A DNA stretch of 64,000 bases from Chloroherpetonaceae bacterium (GTDB lineage Bacteria; Bacteroidota; Chlorobiia; Chlorobiales; Thermochlorobacteraceae), in NCBI GenBank assembly GCA_033763895.1, contig JANRJQ010000004.1:545001-609000 (forward strand), given 5' to 3'. Below the pieces are notes generated by a model, which searched no databases, had not been told where the DNA came from, and saw nothing but the letters and a program-made list of their open reading frames with translations. How positions within the stretch are numbered: position 1 is the stretch's first letter; each line of letters starts with the position of its first letter. Positions 16,107 through 25,453 of this stretch are shown here, in pieces. The position numbers and the translations under genes are program-made.

Positions 16107-17540
16107 TTAGTCCATAATTCTTCGAAGAAACGCCGGGCGATCGGGATTATTTTTTCGAATTCGTTCATCGTTAAACGATTTTAAGTCAGTCACTGGCTTC
16201 TCAGTGATTTCCTCATCGAGCGGTGGTTTTTCCTTAATGATGGGCTGAATCGGTTGCTGATTTTCTTTTCGCATATAGGCGGGTATCTCGTAGATATCGC
16301 GCATATTTTGCGGTTCAGAAATTTGCGGGCGGCCTGTTGGAAATGGCCTTTGGTCATTGACATCAAAGGGTTTCGGCAAATGAGTTTCCGGAGCCTTTGG
16401 CACCCCTACTGAATTTGATCCGAAAATTTGAGTTTGATCGGGATCAACATTTTTTGCTTGAATTGGCGATTTAATGGGCTCTTGCAAACCGCTTGAGCGA
16501 ACGACTTTTAATCCACTTGGGGTTGCGATAGGCTGCTGAGTAGCCGCGGAAATATTGCGGACAAAATTGACCCCCTTTTTATTGAATCCTGTCGCAATAA
16601 CGGTTACTGTAATTTCACCTTGCTTTTCCTCATTTTCCACAATACCGTGAATGATGTGAGCATCAGTTCCAACTTGTTCTTGAATGTAATTCATTGCGAT
16701 CTCGACGTCGTCGATACTCACATCACCTGTAATGTTCACCAATACACCTGAGGAGCCTTTGATTGATTGGCCATCGAGTAAGGGGCTTGAGATGGCTTCT
16801 TTTGCCGCTCGGAGCGCACGCTCTTCGCCTGATGCTACGGCTGAGCCCATCACGGCATCACCGGCCTCAGTCATAATGTTTCGAACATCGGCGAAATCGA
16901 CATTGACATGCCCGTGATTGGTCACGATTTCGGAAATTCCTTTAGCGGCGCGATAGAGCACTTCATTGGCAAGGTTATAGGCATCGCGAGATTTCAGCCC
17001 TTTTGGTGCAAGCTGAAGAATACGCTGATTTTGAACAACAATGAGGGTATCGACATGTTTTCGTAATTCTTCAATACCCTTTTCAGCTGTTTGAGTCACA
17101 CGCGGGCCTTCATAATTGAACGGCTTCGTGATAATGCCAATAGTTAAGATGCCTAAGTTTTTAGCAATTGCCGCTACAACAGGCGCGGCGCCGGTTCCGG
17201 TACCTTTGCCCATTCCGGCAGTAATGAAAAGCATATCAGTATTTCTGACCAGTTCAGAAATTCTTTCACGATCTTCTTCAGCGGCTTTTTGACCGACAAG
17301 CGGATTAAACCCTGCGCCTAAGCCTTTTGTAGCTTCGCGTCCGAGTTGTATGGTTTCATCAGCTTTTGAGGCTGAAAGGGCTTGTCTATCGGTATTGCAG
17401 ACGATGAACTCAACGCCTGTAATTCCCCGTTCAATCATGTTATTGACTGCGTTTCCACCGCAACCGCCAACTCCAATAATTTTAATTTTGGCACCGCCCA
17501 AATGCTCTGCAGCGCGGTCAAATTCAAATGTTGACGTCAT
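16107..17540 (-). CDS. ftsZ: Cell division protein FtsZ
   Basis: The tubulin-like GTPase that forms the division ring. The GTP-binding tubulin signature GKGTGTG is at residues 111-117 and the N-terminal GVGGCGGNAVN loop is at about 23-33. After the globular domain (to about residue 320) there is a long Pro/Gln-rich linker of about 140 residues, then a conserved C-terminal peptide PAFLRRIMD (469-477) that would bind FtsA. ATG start with a strong GAGGAGG site. It is the last gene of the dcw cluster, 122 bases behind ftsA; the gap suggests its own promoter. Confidence 0.98.
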   Translation of the reverse strand: MTSTFEFDRAAEHLGGAKIKIIGVGGCGGNAVNNMIERGITGVEFIVCNTDRQALSASKADETIQLGREATKGLGAGFNPLVGQKAAEEDRERISELVRNTDMLFITAGMGKGTGTGAAPVVAAIAKNLGILTIGIITKPFNYEGPRVTQTAEKGIEELRKHVDTLIVVQNQRILQLAPKGLKSRDAYNLANEVLYRAAKGISEIVTNHGHVNVDFADVRNIMTEAGDAVMGSAVASGEERALRAAKEAISSPLLDGQSIKGSSGVLVNITGDVSIDDVEIAMNYIQEQVGTDAHIIHGIVENEEKQGEITVTVIATGFNKKGVNFVRNISAATQQPIATPSGLKVVRSSGLQEPIKSPIQAKNVDPDQTQIFGSNSVGVPKAPETHLPKPFDVNDQRPFPTGRPQISEPQNMRDIYEIPAYMRKENQQPIQPIIKEKPPLDEEITEKPVTDLKSFNDERIRKNNPDRPAFLRRIMD

Positions 17541-17587
17541 CGTTTCCTCCTCTAAAGATTTTAATACGGCTTAAAGTCCGGTTGCTT

Positions 17588-17601
17588 CTTTCAATTGAAA
17601 G
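17588..17601. promoter_or_regulatory. Perfect 14-bp palindrome in the ftsZ leader
   Basis: CTTTCAATTGAAAG is a perfect inverted repeat 48 bases upstream of the ftsZ ATG, inside the 122-base ftsA-ftsZ gap. A TATTAT element lies further upstream (near 17622-17627 on the minus strand) and could be a -10 box, though its -35 partner is poor. The palindrome could be an operator or a weak hairpin in the leader; which one cannot be told from sequence. Confidence 0.35.
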
Positions 17602-17662
17602 TCGCATTGTTGTGTTGTGATAATATTTCATGATGCGTTTAGGCAAGTCGATTTTCGAATAA

Positions 17663-18967
17663 TTAAATTTGATCAAACCAGTTTTTAAGTCGATTCACCA
17701 AAGAGTTATCATTTTCTTTGGGAATTTCTTTTGGCACCTCGGTTGCGGCTCTTTCTTCGGAGAGCAATGAATTTTCGGCACGAATCGGATTTTGTTCGAT
17801 TTCTTCGAGTGCGCGTAAGACAAGCCCTACGGCCGTTGCGTAAATCGGTGAATTTATTTCACCAAGCATACCTCCTGATATACCTTCTGGTTTTCCGATT
17901 CGAACATCCATTCCAAGAATCTCTTGGGCGAGAGCTTGGGTACCGTCGATCATTGAACCACCTCCGGTGAGAATTGCACCGGCATTGAGATAATCGTAGT
18001 AGTCAGATTTTTTTAGGACTTTTACAGAGTGCTCAAAAATTTCAATCAATCGGGCTTCGATAATATTTGTCAGTTGACTACGCATAAACATTTTTGGTGC
18101 TCGGCCTTCAATGCTTTGGACATGAATTTCCTCGTCACGAATAAGATCGCGAGAGTAGGCAAATCCGTATTTGATTTTAAGATCTTCTGCAACATAGTCA
18201 AGTGTTTTAAGGCCGTAAGCGATGTCGTTCGTAACATCAAAGGCTGCCAATTTTATGACTTCTGAATGACGAATGACACCTTTTGTATAAATCGCGATAT
18301 CGGATGTTCCTCCGCCGATATCAATAATTGCAACGCCAGACTTTTTCTCTGATTCTTTTAAGACTGCAAGCCCCGATGCAATGGGTTCAAAGGTCATTCC
18401 ATTGATGACAAGACCAGCCTTTTCAATACACTGCTCGATATTGCGAATTTTATTCTTCATTCCAACCACCACATACACGGCACCCTTCATCGTTTGACCG
18501 ACCATCCCAATTGGGTCAATAACACCTTCTTGATCATCGATAATAAATTCTTGCGGAATCGAGTGAATGATTTCTCGCTCAAGATTGATCAGATTAATCA
18601 GGTTATTTTTGGCTTTATCGACAAACCGGCGGACATCGTCTTCTCGAACAATTCCGCTGGGGTTAATGGTAATTTCGGCATTCGACTTTATGCATTGGAC
18701 ATGCTCACCCGATATACCCACATTTACCCCTTTGATGCGTATGCCCGACAGTTGCTCCGCTTGCTCAACGGCTTTTGTGATGGCATCAACTGTTTTATTG
18801 ATGTTCACTACTGCTGCTCTTGAAACCCCTTCCGATTTTGCTTTTCCAACGCCAAGAATTTGAATTTTTCCGAATTCATCTTTCTTAGCGACAACCACAC
18901 AAATTTTGGTGGTGCCGATATCCAACCCTACAACAATTTTATCTTTCATATCCCGATGCTTTGGCAA
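17663..18967 (-). CDS. ftsA: Cell division protein FtsA
   Basis: An actin-like ATPase that tethers FtsZ to the membrane. It starts with the phosphate-1 motif VVGLDIGTTKI, has the AIIDIGGGTSD phosphate-2 motif and GAILTGGGSMI adenosine motif, and ends in an amphipathic helix (SLVNRLKNWFDQI) that would insert in the membrane. Start choice: TTG at 18967 has AGGA 7 bases upstream; ATG at 18949 gives a usual N-terminus but no ribosome site. Either start overlaps the 3' end of ftsQ, so the two are translationally coupled. Confidence 0.96.
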   Translation of the reverse strand: MPKHRDMKDKIVVGLDIGTTKICVVVAKKDEFGKIQILGVGKAKSEGVSRAAVVNINKTVDAITKAVEQAEQLSGIRIKGVNVGISGEHVQCIKSNAEITINPSGIVREDDVRRFVDKAKNNLINLINLEREIIHSIPQEFIIDDQEGVIDPIGMVGQTMKGAVYVVVGMKNKIRNIEQCIEKAGLVINGMTFEPIASGLAVLKESEKKSGVAIIDIGGGTSDIAIYTKGVIRHSEVIKLAAFDVTNDIAYGLKTLDYVAEDLKIKYGFAYSRDLIRDEEIHVQSIEGRAPKMFMRSQLTNIIEARLIEIFEHSVKVLKKSDYYDYLNAGAILTGGGSMIDGTQALAQEILGMDVRIGKPEGISGGMLGEINSPIYATAVGLVLRALEEIEQNPIRAENSLLSEERAATEVPKEIPKENDNSLVNRLKNWFDQI

Positions 18968-19922
18968 ATACTTTTCCTGAATACCTTAAATCGACATACT
19001 CAAAAGCATTAATTCCCTTTTTGGTAATCACTGCTTTCCAGAATGTTTCAAAACTGACCAATACTTCCTGATGACGTTTCTCTTCCCTTTCATTCGTTAA
19101 TTTTTCACTTTCTCCCTGCGGCGTTTCTATGGCTCCACCTGAAATGTAGAATCGCGTATCACCATCGTTTGTAAGAGCAATAATTCGCTTTGGATTTGCA
19201 ACATTGATTTCAGCAATGACCATTTTTGCAAATTCACTTTTTTGTAGCTCGTTCAAGAAAAATAAGGCATCGCTTACCTCCGTACGATCTAACTTTCGCT
19301 TTCCTTCTTCTTTTACAATTTTCTGAAAGCCACTGAGTACCGGAATTTTTCCTGAGCCCTTCATTGCTTCGGAAGCAAAAGGCAGTAAACTTCCTTCTCT
19401 TGAAATCATAACCCATTTCCCGGAGACTGAGGCCATAGCAACAGGAATTTCTTCAACAATTTCAACTCGAATGGCATCCGGTAATTCTTTTGACACAATA
19501 GCCTTTGCAATAAATGGCTCAGATTGAAGCGTATCTGCTATTGCCGTAATTGAAACCTCTGAAAGCGACATTCCGCGCCACTTTTTGGTGAGCTTTACGA
19601 TTGATTCTTCAGCAACGGTTTGATTCCCTGTGACGATGAGCCTCTCAAATTTTGACTCACCAAGAAGCAACCGAGATGCGATAAAAGCGACAATGAGAAC
19701 AGAAACCAGCGCACCGATAACCCATAATTTTTTTCGTGAATCATTTGCATCAGGCTCCGTTATTCCTTCCCTTTCGGTTTCACTATTTTCAATATTCTCT
19801 TTCAGTTCCAATGAGGGTTTCTCATCGGTTGTGATATAGCTTTGAGCTGTGCTTGGTAAATCTGCCCGATTATTTTTTGGTTCAAACGGCCGATCTTCCC
19901 CTAAGTCAACATATCCTTTCAT
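18939..19922 (-). CDS. ftsQ: Cell division protein FtsQ
   Basis: A 327-residue bitopic protein. About 65 polar residues come first, then one membrane helix (about 68-88, LWVIGALVSVLIVAFIA), then a POTRA domain that starts FERLIVTGNQTV, and a beta domain. It is expected to link early and late division proteins at the septum. The cytoplasmic part is long for the family. Its ATG overlaps the murB stop by 4 bases, and its own end overlaps ftsA. Sequence identity to model FtsQ is low, so the call rests on position, topology and the POTRA segment. Confidence 0.85.
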   Translation of the reverse strand: MKGYVDLGEDRPFEPKNNRADLPSTAQSYITTDEKPSLELKENIENSETEREGITEPDANDSRKKLWVIGALVSVLIVAFIASRLLLGESKFERLIVTGNQTVAEESIVKLTKKWRGMSLSEVSITAIADTLQSEPFIAKAIVSKELPDAIRVEIVEEIPVAMASVSGKWVMISREGSLLPFASEAMKGSGKIPVLSGFQKIVKEEGKRKLDRTEVSDALFFLNELQKSEFAKMVIAEINVANPKRIIALTNDGDTRFYISGGAIETPQGESEKLTNEREEKRHQEVLVSFETFWKAVITKKGINAFEYVDLRYSGKVFAKASGYER

Positions 19923-20929
19923 ACCTCTAAATATGATGTTTGATTTCCGGCAGTTTGGCCAAAGGAATTTTCTTGAGCTTTCAAGGCATTCTGAGAAAAT
20001 CCCAAGAGTTTAATTTCTAATTCGAGCGAGACACGAAACTTTTGAAAGACTTCTCTTTTAGCGATATCAATCAATTCTAGCATTTCACTTGCTTTTGCCG
20101 AAGCATTTGCATTGACCAAAAAATTGGCATGTTTTTCTGAAATTTGAGCGCCTCCCCTTTGAAGGCCTTTTAGTCCACAAGCTTCAATCATCACACCGGC
20201 AAACCTTGGATTACCCTCTGAATCCGGTGGCGGATTTTTGAAGACACTTCCTGCATTTGGCAAATTGAGCGGTTGAGACGAGCGGCGTTTTTCCATCCAC
20301 TCTTTCTTCTTTTCGATTGCAATTTTCAGTTCACTTTCTTTAAGTTTCTTCAATTTCAACTTGGTTGAAAGAATGATATCATTCCCAAGATCGGTACCTC
20401 GGTATCGGTATGCAATTTTGCTTTTGTGTAATTTTTCAATTTTGCCATTCCTTAAAACCTCGACCCATTCAATGACTTCAAAAATTTCTTTTCCGTAAGC
20501 GCCGGCATTCATTAATACAGCTCCGCCAATACTCCCGGGCACACCGGAAAGATTTTCTAACCCGCCATATCCTTTCTTTAGTGTTTTTGCAGCGAGCTCG
20601 GGTAAGTCAACCCCGGCTTCAACATAGAAGTAAATATGTTCTTCATCTTCCGATTCCACTTCAACCTTTTCAAGATTTTCGCGAAGTGAAATGACCGCGC
20701 CACGAATTCCCTCATCCGAAATCAGCACATTGCTACCCCGTCCTAAAACAACATATTGAATCCCTGATTTCTGAAAGAACGAGACTGCAGAAAGGACATC
20801 TTGTTTGTCAAGCGGTTTAATGAAGAAATCCGCATTTCCACCGATTCGGTAACTTGAATACTTCGCTAGATTCTCGGCGATAAGAATTTCACCACGAATA
20901 GCTTTTCTCATTTCTTCCAAAGAAACCAT
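19919..20929 (-). CDS. murB: UDP-N-acetylenolpyruvoylglucosamine reductase
   Basis: The flavoenzyme that reduces UDP-GlcNAc-enolpyruvate to UDP-MurNAc. The FAD-binding region contains VVLGRGSNVLISDEG and SGVPGSIGGAVLMNAGAYG; the catalytic serine lies in NAGSVFKNP. The ATG at 20929 is chosen (336 residues) over one at 20959 because AAAGGAG sits 5 bases upstream of it, whereas the longer form would overlap murC. It begins 10 bases after the murC stop and overlaps ftsQ by 4 bases. Confidence 0.97.
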   Translation of the reverse strand: MVSLEEMRKAIRGEILIAENLAKYSSYRIGGNADFFIKPLDKQDVLSAVSFFQKSGIQYVVLGRGSNVLISDEGIRGAVISLRENLEKVEVESEDEEHIYFYVEAGVDLPELAAKTLKKGYGGLENLSGVPGSIGGAVLMNAGAYGKEIFEVIEWVEVLRNGKIEKLHKSKIAYRYRGTDLGNDIILSTKLKLKKLKESELKIAIEKKKEWMEKRRSSQPLNLPNAGSVFKNPPPDSEGNPRFAGVMIEACGLKGLQRGGAQISEKHANFLVNANASAKASEMLELIDIAKREVFQKFRVSLELEIKLLGFSQNALKAQENSFGQTAGNQTSYLEV

Positions 20930-20939
20930 TGATACTCCT

Positions 20940-22877
20940 TTAGGCTTCAAGCGCGGCATTGCCGTGCTCTAAGGTTAAATGCTTAGTTGCATAATCAATT
21001 GTCAATTTCATACCCTTAAAGAATGAATAACCGATAATTGCTTTTGGTAATGCCGCTGTTTGTGCACCTCGCTCTTCGAGAAAGGTTCGAACGGAAGAGA
21101 GGTCCATAATGCCAACATGAATATTTTTTCGTGAAGTATTTCCGATTTCCATTTGTTCGGCCTTTACAACATCAATAATATGAATTGCCCCATCAACGCT
21201 ATGAACTTCTCGATCAAGATATTCACCCAATAACTCTTCAAATTCTCCTTCTTCCGCAATATCTTTTGAAATCAAACAATCTGTGGCACCTGTATCAAGT
21301 ACGGCACTTAGTTGGAACTTTTTGTTTTTTGAATGAATCGTTAAAGGCACAATAATTAGCGGAACATTTTCGGCTGCCAATTCGAAGCTGATTCTGTTTT
21401 TTTCGGTTACGACAGCGGTTTGCTGCCCTGATTTCATAATGAATTGCTCAGCAAGCACGGCTGCATCTTTGGTGATATCACCTGCACCCATAAAAACAAA
21501 TACATCCGTGGTTTCTCGCATTTGTGAAATACAGGTTTCTATAAATGCTTTTCGATCTGTGACAAGACCACCTTTTGCGCTTTGAATTTGATTAAGAACC
21601 AAGGCGGAACTTACCTCGTTATAGTCTTCTTTTTTCTCACGAGATCCGAAAACTTCATAAAGCGCAACAGAGTCGGCGAGATCTAAGGCTTCAGCAAATC
21701 CTTTTGCAAAATCTTTTGTTCGCGAGTACAGGTGCGGTTGAAAAACTGCCTTGATATTTTTCTTTGGAAATGCATTTCGTGCCGCGCTCAATGTTGCTTT
21801 AATTTCTGTGGGATGGTGTGCGTAGTCATCGATCACGACAGGGAATTCACTCGATCCTGAAAAACGAACATCAAACCGACGACCAACGCGGACAAACTTT
21901 TTAAGTGACTCGGCTATGGACGAAATATCCAGTCCAAGTTCCAGACCTACCGCGATTGCCGCGAGTGCATTTTTTGTATCGTGAATTCCTGCGGAGGCCA
22001 GTGAAATCAACCCGACGTCTTTGCCCCGAATTGAGAGACGGAATGTTTGTGAAACCCCATCAGTATTGAAATCTGATGCTCTGATATCCGCGTTTTCCTT
22101 TAAGCCATACGTGACCTTGCGGTGTTTCAGGTTTTTAGCAATTTCCAGAAGATTTTCCTCATCGGCACACAAAATAACAGATCCATAGAATGGGACTTTT
22201 TCAGCAAAGGTTGTGAAGGCATTTTTCAAATCATCCAAGTCCTTATAAATGTCAAGATGCTCGGCTTCGAGCGTTGTCATGACGGCAATGGTTGGGGTAA
22301 GTTTTAAGAATGTTCTGTCATATTCATCCGCTTCGATGACCATATATTCTCCTGAACCGACTAAACTGCTTCCTCCAAACCCTTGCTCTCGGAAATATGT
22401 CGATACGCCGCCAATTAATGCTGTTGGTTTTAACCCGCATTCGTGAAGCACGGTGGCTGTTAGCGAGGTGGTCGTGGTTTTTCCGTGAGTTCCTGCAATA
22501 CATATTCCAACCTTGTGACGCATGACTTCTCCCAACAATTCATCACGCTTAACGACAGGAATCCCTTGTTTATAGGCTTCCAATGTTTCGGGATTTTCTT
22601 TCGGGTTGACGGCAGAAGAGTGCGCCACAGCCTCAACACCAATAACATGAGCGGCTTGATGACCGATAAAAATTTTCGCCCCTCGCTCTTTCAATCGGTC
22701 AGTCACCTCCGATTCTTTTTCGTCTGAACCGCTGATAATCAGCCCTTTACTCAGCAAAATTTCTGCAATAGCACTCATCCCTGCTCCACCAATGCCGACT
22801 AAATGCATTCGCTTGAGCTTTCCAAACGGAAGACCCATTTGTGAAATCACGGATTGCTGTGTATTGCCTTTATTCAT
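20940..22877 (-). CDS. murC: UDP-N-acetylmuramate-L-alanine ligase fused to a retropepsin-like aspartic protease domain
   Basis: A 645-residue protein against the usual 455-490. Residues about 20-480 are a complete MurC: MHLVGIGGAGMS nucleotide loop, the ATP loop GTHGKTTTT (129-137), EADEYDRTF, and DDYAHHPTEIK. It adds L-alanine to UDP-MurNAc. Residues about 505-640 are an extra clan-AA aspartic protease fold: PLIIVPLTI strand, DTGAT catalytic loop (Asp528), and the second-half IIGYSFF (614-620) followed by a LTIDY strand. Such single-domain proteases act as dimers. The frame is open through the junction, so this is not a missed stop. The gene lies between murG and murB; ATG start. Confidence 0.93.
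   Translation of the reverse strand: MNKGNTQQSVISQMGLPFGKLKRMHLVGIGGAGMSAIAEILLSKGLIISGSDEKESEVTDRLKERGAKIFIGHQAAHVIGVEAVAHSSAVNPKENPETLEAYKQGIPVVKRDELLGEVMRHKVGICIAGTHGKTTTTSLTATVLHECGLKPTALIGGVSTYFREQGFGGSSLVGSGEYMVIEADEYDRTFLKLTPTIAVMTTLEAEHLDIYKDLDDLKNAFTTFAEKVPFYGSVILCADEENLLEIAKNLKHRKVTYGLKENADIRASDFNTDGVSQTFRLSIRGKDVGLISLASAGIHDTKNALAAIAVGLELGLDISSIAESLKKFVRVGRRFDVRFSGSSEFPVVIDDYAHHPTEIKATLSAARNAFPKKNIKAVFQPHLYSRTKDFAKGFAEALDLADSVALYEVFGSREKKEDYNEVSSALVLNQIQSAKGGLVTDRKAFIETCISQMRETTDVFVFMGAGDITKDAAVLAEQFIMKSGQQTAVVTEKNRISFELAAENVPLIIVPLTIHSKNKKFQLSAVLDTGATDCLISKDIAEEGEFEELLGEYLDREVHSVDGAIHIIDVVKAEQMEIGNTSRKNIHVGIMDLSSVRTFLEERGAQTAALPKAIIGYSFFKGMKLTIDYATKHLTLEHGNAALEA
20943..21365 (-). 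other. Retropepsin-like aspartic protease domain within murC
   Basis: This marks codons 505-645 of murC. The domain has the family pattern: a strand ending in two hydrophobics, LDTGAT with Asp528, a flap-like middle region, a hydrophobic-hydrophobic-Gly motif (IIG, 614-616) and a final strand. It matches the bacterial Asp_protease_2/gag-asp type by eye. A methionine at residue 481 could in principle start a separate product, but no ribosome site was checked as convincing there. Activity and substrate are unknown. Confidence 0.8.
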
Positions 22878-22898
22878 TTTTTGCGTTTAAAGTGATTG

Positions 22899-24041
22899 CT
22901 ATGGTTTTTCATCCAATTCACCTTCTTTAATCAATTCATCCTTAAAAACTTGTGCGTAAGCAATGGCATGCTTTGCGATCTCATGAGCTGCATTGGGCTT
23001 TGCAAAAGTTTGAACAGCCTTTGACATTGCGCTGAGCTTTGAATCATTCTTCAAAAGCGATTCAATTTTTACAACGCTTTCTTCACTTGTGAGATTGGCG
23101 TCAACAATTAATTCTGCAGCGCCTTTTTCAGTGAAACTTTCTGCATTGTGAAATTGATGATTATTTGCAGCAAATGGATATGGAATCAAAATGGAGGGTT
23201 TTCCGATTCGTGCCAACTCCGCAAGCGTTGAAGCTCCTGCTCGGCATAGCACCAAATCTGCTGCTGAATAAGCGACATCCATTTCATCGACAAAGCGATT
23301 GACCCACAAATGTTGCCTCTCTCCAATCCTTTTTATTATCGATTCAAACTCCAATTTTCCGGTTTGCCAAATCAAATTATTTTCGTTTAGAAATCGATCA
23401 AGATTTGCTTCGATAAATCGATTTAGGCTTCTTGCACCAAGGCTTCCTCCAAAGGCAAATAATGTTGGCCTTTCGGGCAATAGTCCAATTTTTTTTCTCG
23501 CTTCTGATTTTTCAATCAACTTAAAATCACGCGTCGGATTCCCGCTGACAAAAACACCCTCACGATTTAAGAGCTTTTTTGAACTTTCAAATGACAGGTG
23601 AACTTCATCGGCATTACGTGCTAAAAATTTTGTTGAAATGCCAAGTGACGCATTCTGCTCTTGAATGATGGTTGGGATTCCCCACCTTTGTGCCGCATAA
23701 ACGACCGGTGCACTAACATAACCACCGGTTCCGATTACCACATCCGGCTCTTCTTGATCCAACAAACGATACGATTCATCAATACTTTGCTTTAAGCGAA
23801 ATGGAAACTTTAGATTTTCTAGAATATTATGAATTGAAAACCCGCGCTTAAATCCTGCAATTGAAATTAAATGAAGAGTAAACCCTTGTTTTGGAACCTC
23901 GGTTGCCTCAATCCCTCTCTCTGTACCGGCAAAATGAATTCGTGAATCAGGCTTCATTTTCAAGATTTCTCTTGCAATGGCGATTCCGGGAAAAAGGTGC
24001 CCCCCTGTTCCACCGCCTGCGAATAAGAACTTTAACGGCAT
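22899..24041 (-). CDS. murG: UDP-N-acetylglucosamine:lipid I transferase MurG
   Basis: A 380-residue GT-B glycosyltransferase that adds GlcNAc to lipid I on the cytoplasmic face of the inner membrane, giving lipid II. The N-terminal glycine loop GGGTGGHLFPGIAIA and the C-terminal donor-site region (RAGASTLAEL, IPYPFAANNHQ) are intact. Its ATG follows the ftsW stop codon with no gap, preceded by an AAGGAG site inside ftsW, so translation is coupled. It ends 21 bases before murC. Confidence 0.98.
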   Translation of the reverse strand: MPLKFLFAGGGTGGHLFPGIAIAREILKMKPDSRIHFAGTERGIEATEVPKQGFTLHLISIAGFKRGFSIHNILENLKFPFRLKQSIDESYRLLDQEEPDVVIGTGGYVSAPVVYAAQRWGIPTIIQEQNASLGISTKFLARNADEVHLSFESSKKLLNREGVFVSGNPTRDFKLIEKSEARKKIGLLPERPTLFAFGGSLGARSLNRFIEANLDRFLNENNLIWQTGKLEFESIIKRIGERQHLWVNRFVDEMDVAYSAADLVLCRAGASTLAELARIGKPSILIPYPFAANNHQFHNAESFTEKGAAELIVDANLTSEESVVKIESLLKNDSKLSAMSKAVQTFAKPNAAHEIAKHAIAYAQVFKDELIKEGELDEKP

Positions 24042-25337
24042 CTACGCTCCTTCTCCAGAGAATTTTTGAATTCGCGGATCCAAGTGCCCGATTTCGGTGT
24101 TCATTACGTTTGGAGAAGGCAACGCATTTAATCTCCGCTTTTTCTCTCGAGAAATACTAATCAACAGCCCCACGCCAAGGGCATTAAAGAGCGCCGCGCT
24201 ACCACCATAACTGATAAACGGCATAGGCAAGCCTGTATTTGGCAAGAGGTGGCAAGCCACCGCAGCATTTACAAAAGCATACATCCCAAGTGCAACCGTA
24301 ATACCGAAGGCTAAGTATTTTCCAAAATCATCGAGTGCATGACGCGCAATTGTAAACCCGCACCATACAATTCCCACAAAAAGGAGAAGCAGTGCCACAG
24401 CCCCCAAAAAGCCGTATTCTTCACCAACGACAGCAAAGATGAAATCATTATAGGATGCAGGTAAAAAAAGTTCTCTTTGTTTGCTCGCACCAATACCCAA
24501 TCCAAATAATCCGCCATTGCCTAATCCAATTAAGGCTTGCTCATTTTGGTAACTGGCTTCTCCGATAAATGAATCAATCCGATCTTTACGGTATCCGCCA
24601 AAAAGCACAAATAATGCCGCCGGAGGAAGTGCGCAAAGCCCTGTGATTGTTAAATGCTTTACACTTACACCACCGGCGAAAAGTATCATCATACCTATCG
24701 CTGCGAGTACTGCGGCTGTAGAAAAGTTTGGTGCCAAGGCAACAAGTACGACTGTAATCCCAATGACAATCATCATTGGCTGAAAACTCTTTTCAAGATC
24801 TTTTATGAACGATTGCTTTTCAGAAAGCAACATTGCGAGGTGAATGATTAATGCATATTTCGCAAGGTCAGAGGCTTGAAATCGGAATCTACCATAACCC
24901 AGCCAACGAGCAGCTCCTGTGATAACACCACCGGCTTTGAGGATTAATAATAAAGCCAGTAAAGCGATACTCACCATCCAAATAATTTTGCTGTATTTTT
25001 TTAGCAGTTTGTAATCAATCCCACCCACGAAAAAAATCACCCCAATGCCTAATATCACATAGATCAATTGACGCCATAAAAAGTATTCTGAATCTTGAAA
25101 TTTTCGAGCACCCCACCCTGCACCGCTGCTATAGACCATTAAGACACCGATGCACATCAAGATAATTGTTAGAAGAAGCAAGAATTTACCTGAGATGCTT
25201 TCTAGGGTTTTTTTCTGTAAAGGATCGAGCAATGCCCCGCCGAGGTTTCCGTTTGAGGTACTTTGCCCAACAGAAACTTGCGTATCTGAACTGCTTTTGC
25301 GTCCAATTCCTTTTTCAGAAAAAATGAAACCTTTCAC
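24042..25337 (-). CDS. ftsW: Lipid II polymerase / division protein FtsW (SEDS family)
   Basis: A 431-residue SEDS protein with about ten membrane helices after a 50-residue polar N-terminus. Family marks include VYSSGAGW after helix 1, RWLGYGRFRFQASDLAKYA, and the late LPNTGLPMPFISYGGSA segment. It polymerises glycan strands from lipid II with its partner FtsI. The start is GTG at 25337; an in-frame stop lies two codons upstream and no strong ribosome site is visible. Unlike its neighbours it is separated from the upstream gene (murD) by 159 bases that hold a GC-rich stem-loop. Confidence 0.96.
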   Translation of the reverse strand: MKGFIFSEKGIGRKSSSDTQVSVGQSTSNGNLGGALLDPLQKKTLESISGKFLLLLTIILMCIGVLMVYSSGAGWGARKFQDSEYFLWRQLIYVILGIGVIFFVGGIDYKLLKKYSKIIWMVSIALLALLLILKAGGVITGAARWLGYGRFRFQASDLAKYALIIHLAMLLSEKQSFIKDLEKSFQPMMIVIGITVVLVALAPNFSTAAVLAAIGMMILFAGGVSVKHLTITGLCALPPAALFVLFGGYRKDRIDSFIGEASYQNEQALIGLGNGGLFGLGIGASKQRELFLPASYNDFIFAVVGEEYGFLGAVALLLLFVGIVWCGFTIARHALDDFGKYLAFGITVALGMYAFVNAAVACHLLPNTGLPMPFISYGGSAALFNALGVGLLISISREKKRRLNALPSPNVMNTEIGHLDPRIQKFSGEGA

Positions 25338-25412
25338 TTCAAATTATTCAATAAAAATGCCGTTAATAAATCATTGTTCAAATTCATTATGCCTCATAAT
25401 TATTTTATATCC

Positions 25413-25453
25413 ACACCGGATGAAGCCCGAGAAGCCCCCGGGCTCCGCGGTGC
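25413..25453 (-). other. GC-rich stem-loop in the murD-ftsW gap (possible RNA element)
   Basis: An outer CACCG/CGGTG pairing and an inner AGCCCG/CGGGCT pairing with a 9-base loop form a nested stem in otherwise AT-rich spacer. No T-run follows on the minus strand, so it is not a standard terminator. TATAAAAT just downstream on the minus strand could be a -10 element for ftsW. A 25-codon frame starting MFFLYEP spans the stem but has no support as a gene. It may be a structured leader or processing site. Confidence 0.4.

Noticed and set aside
21300-21500. Possible frameshift or separate protease gene behind murC
   Set aside because: The frame is continuous from the MurC domain through the protease domain with no stop, and no clear ribosome site precedes the internal methionine at codon 481.
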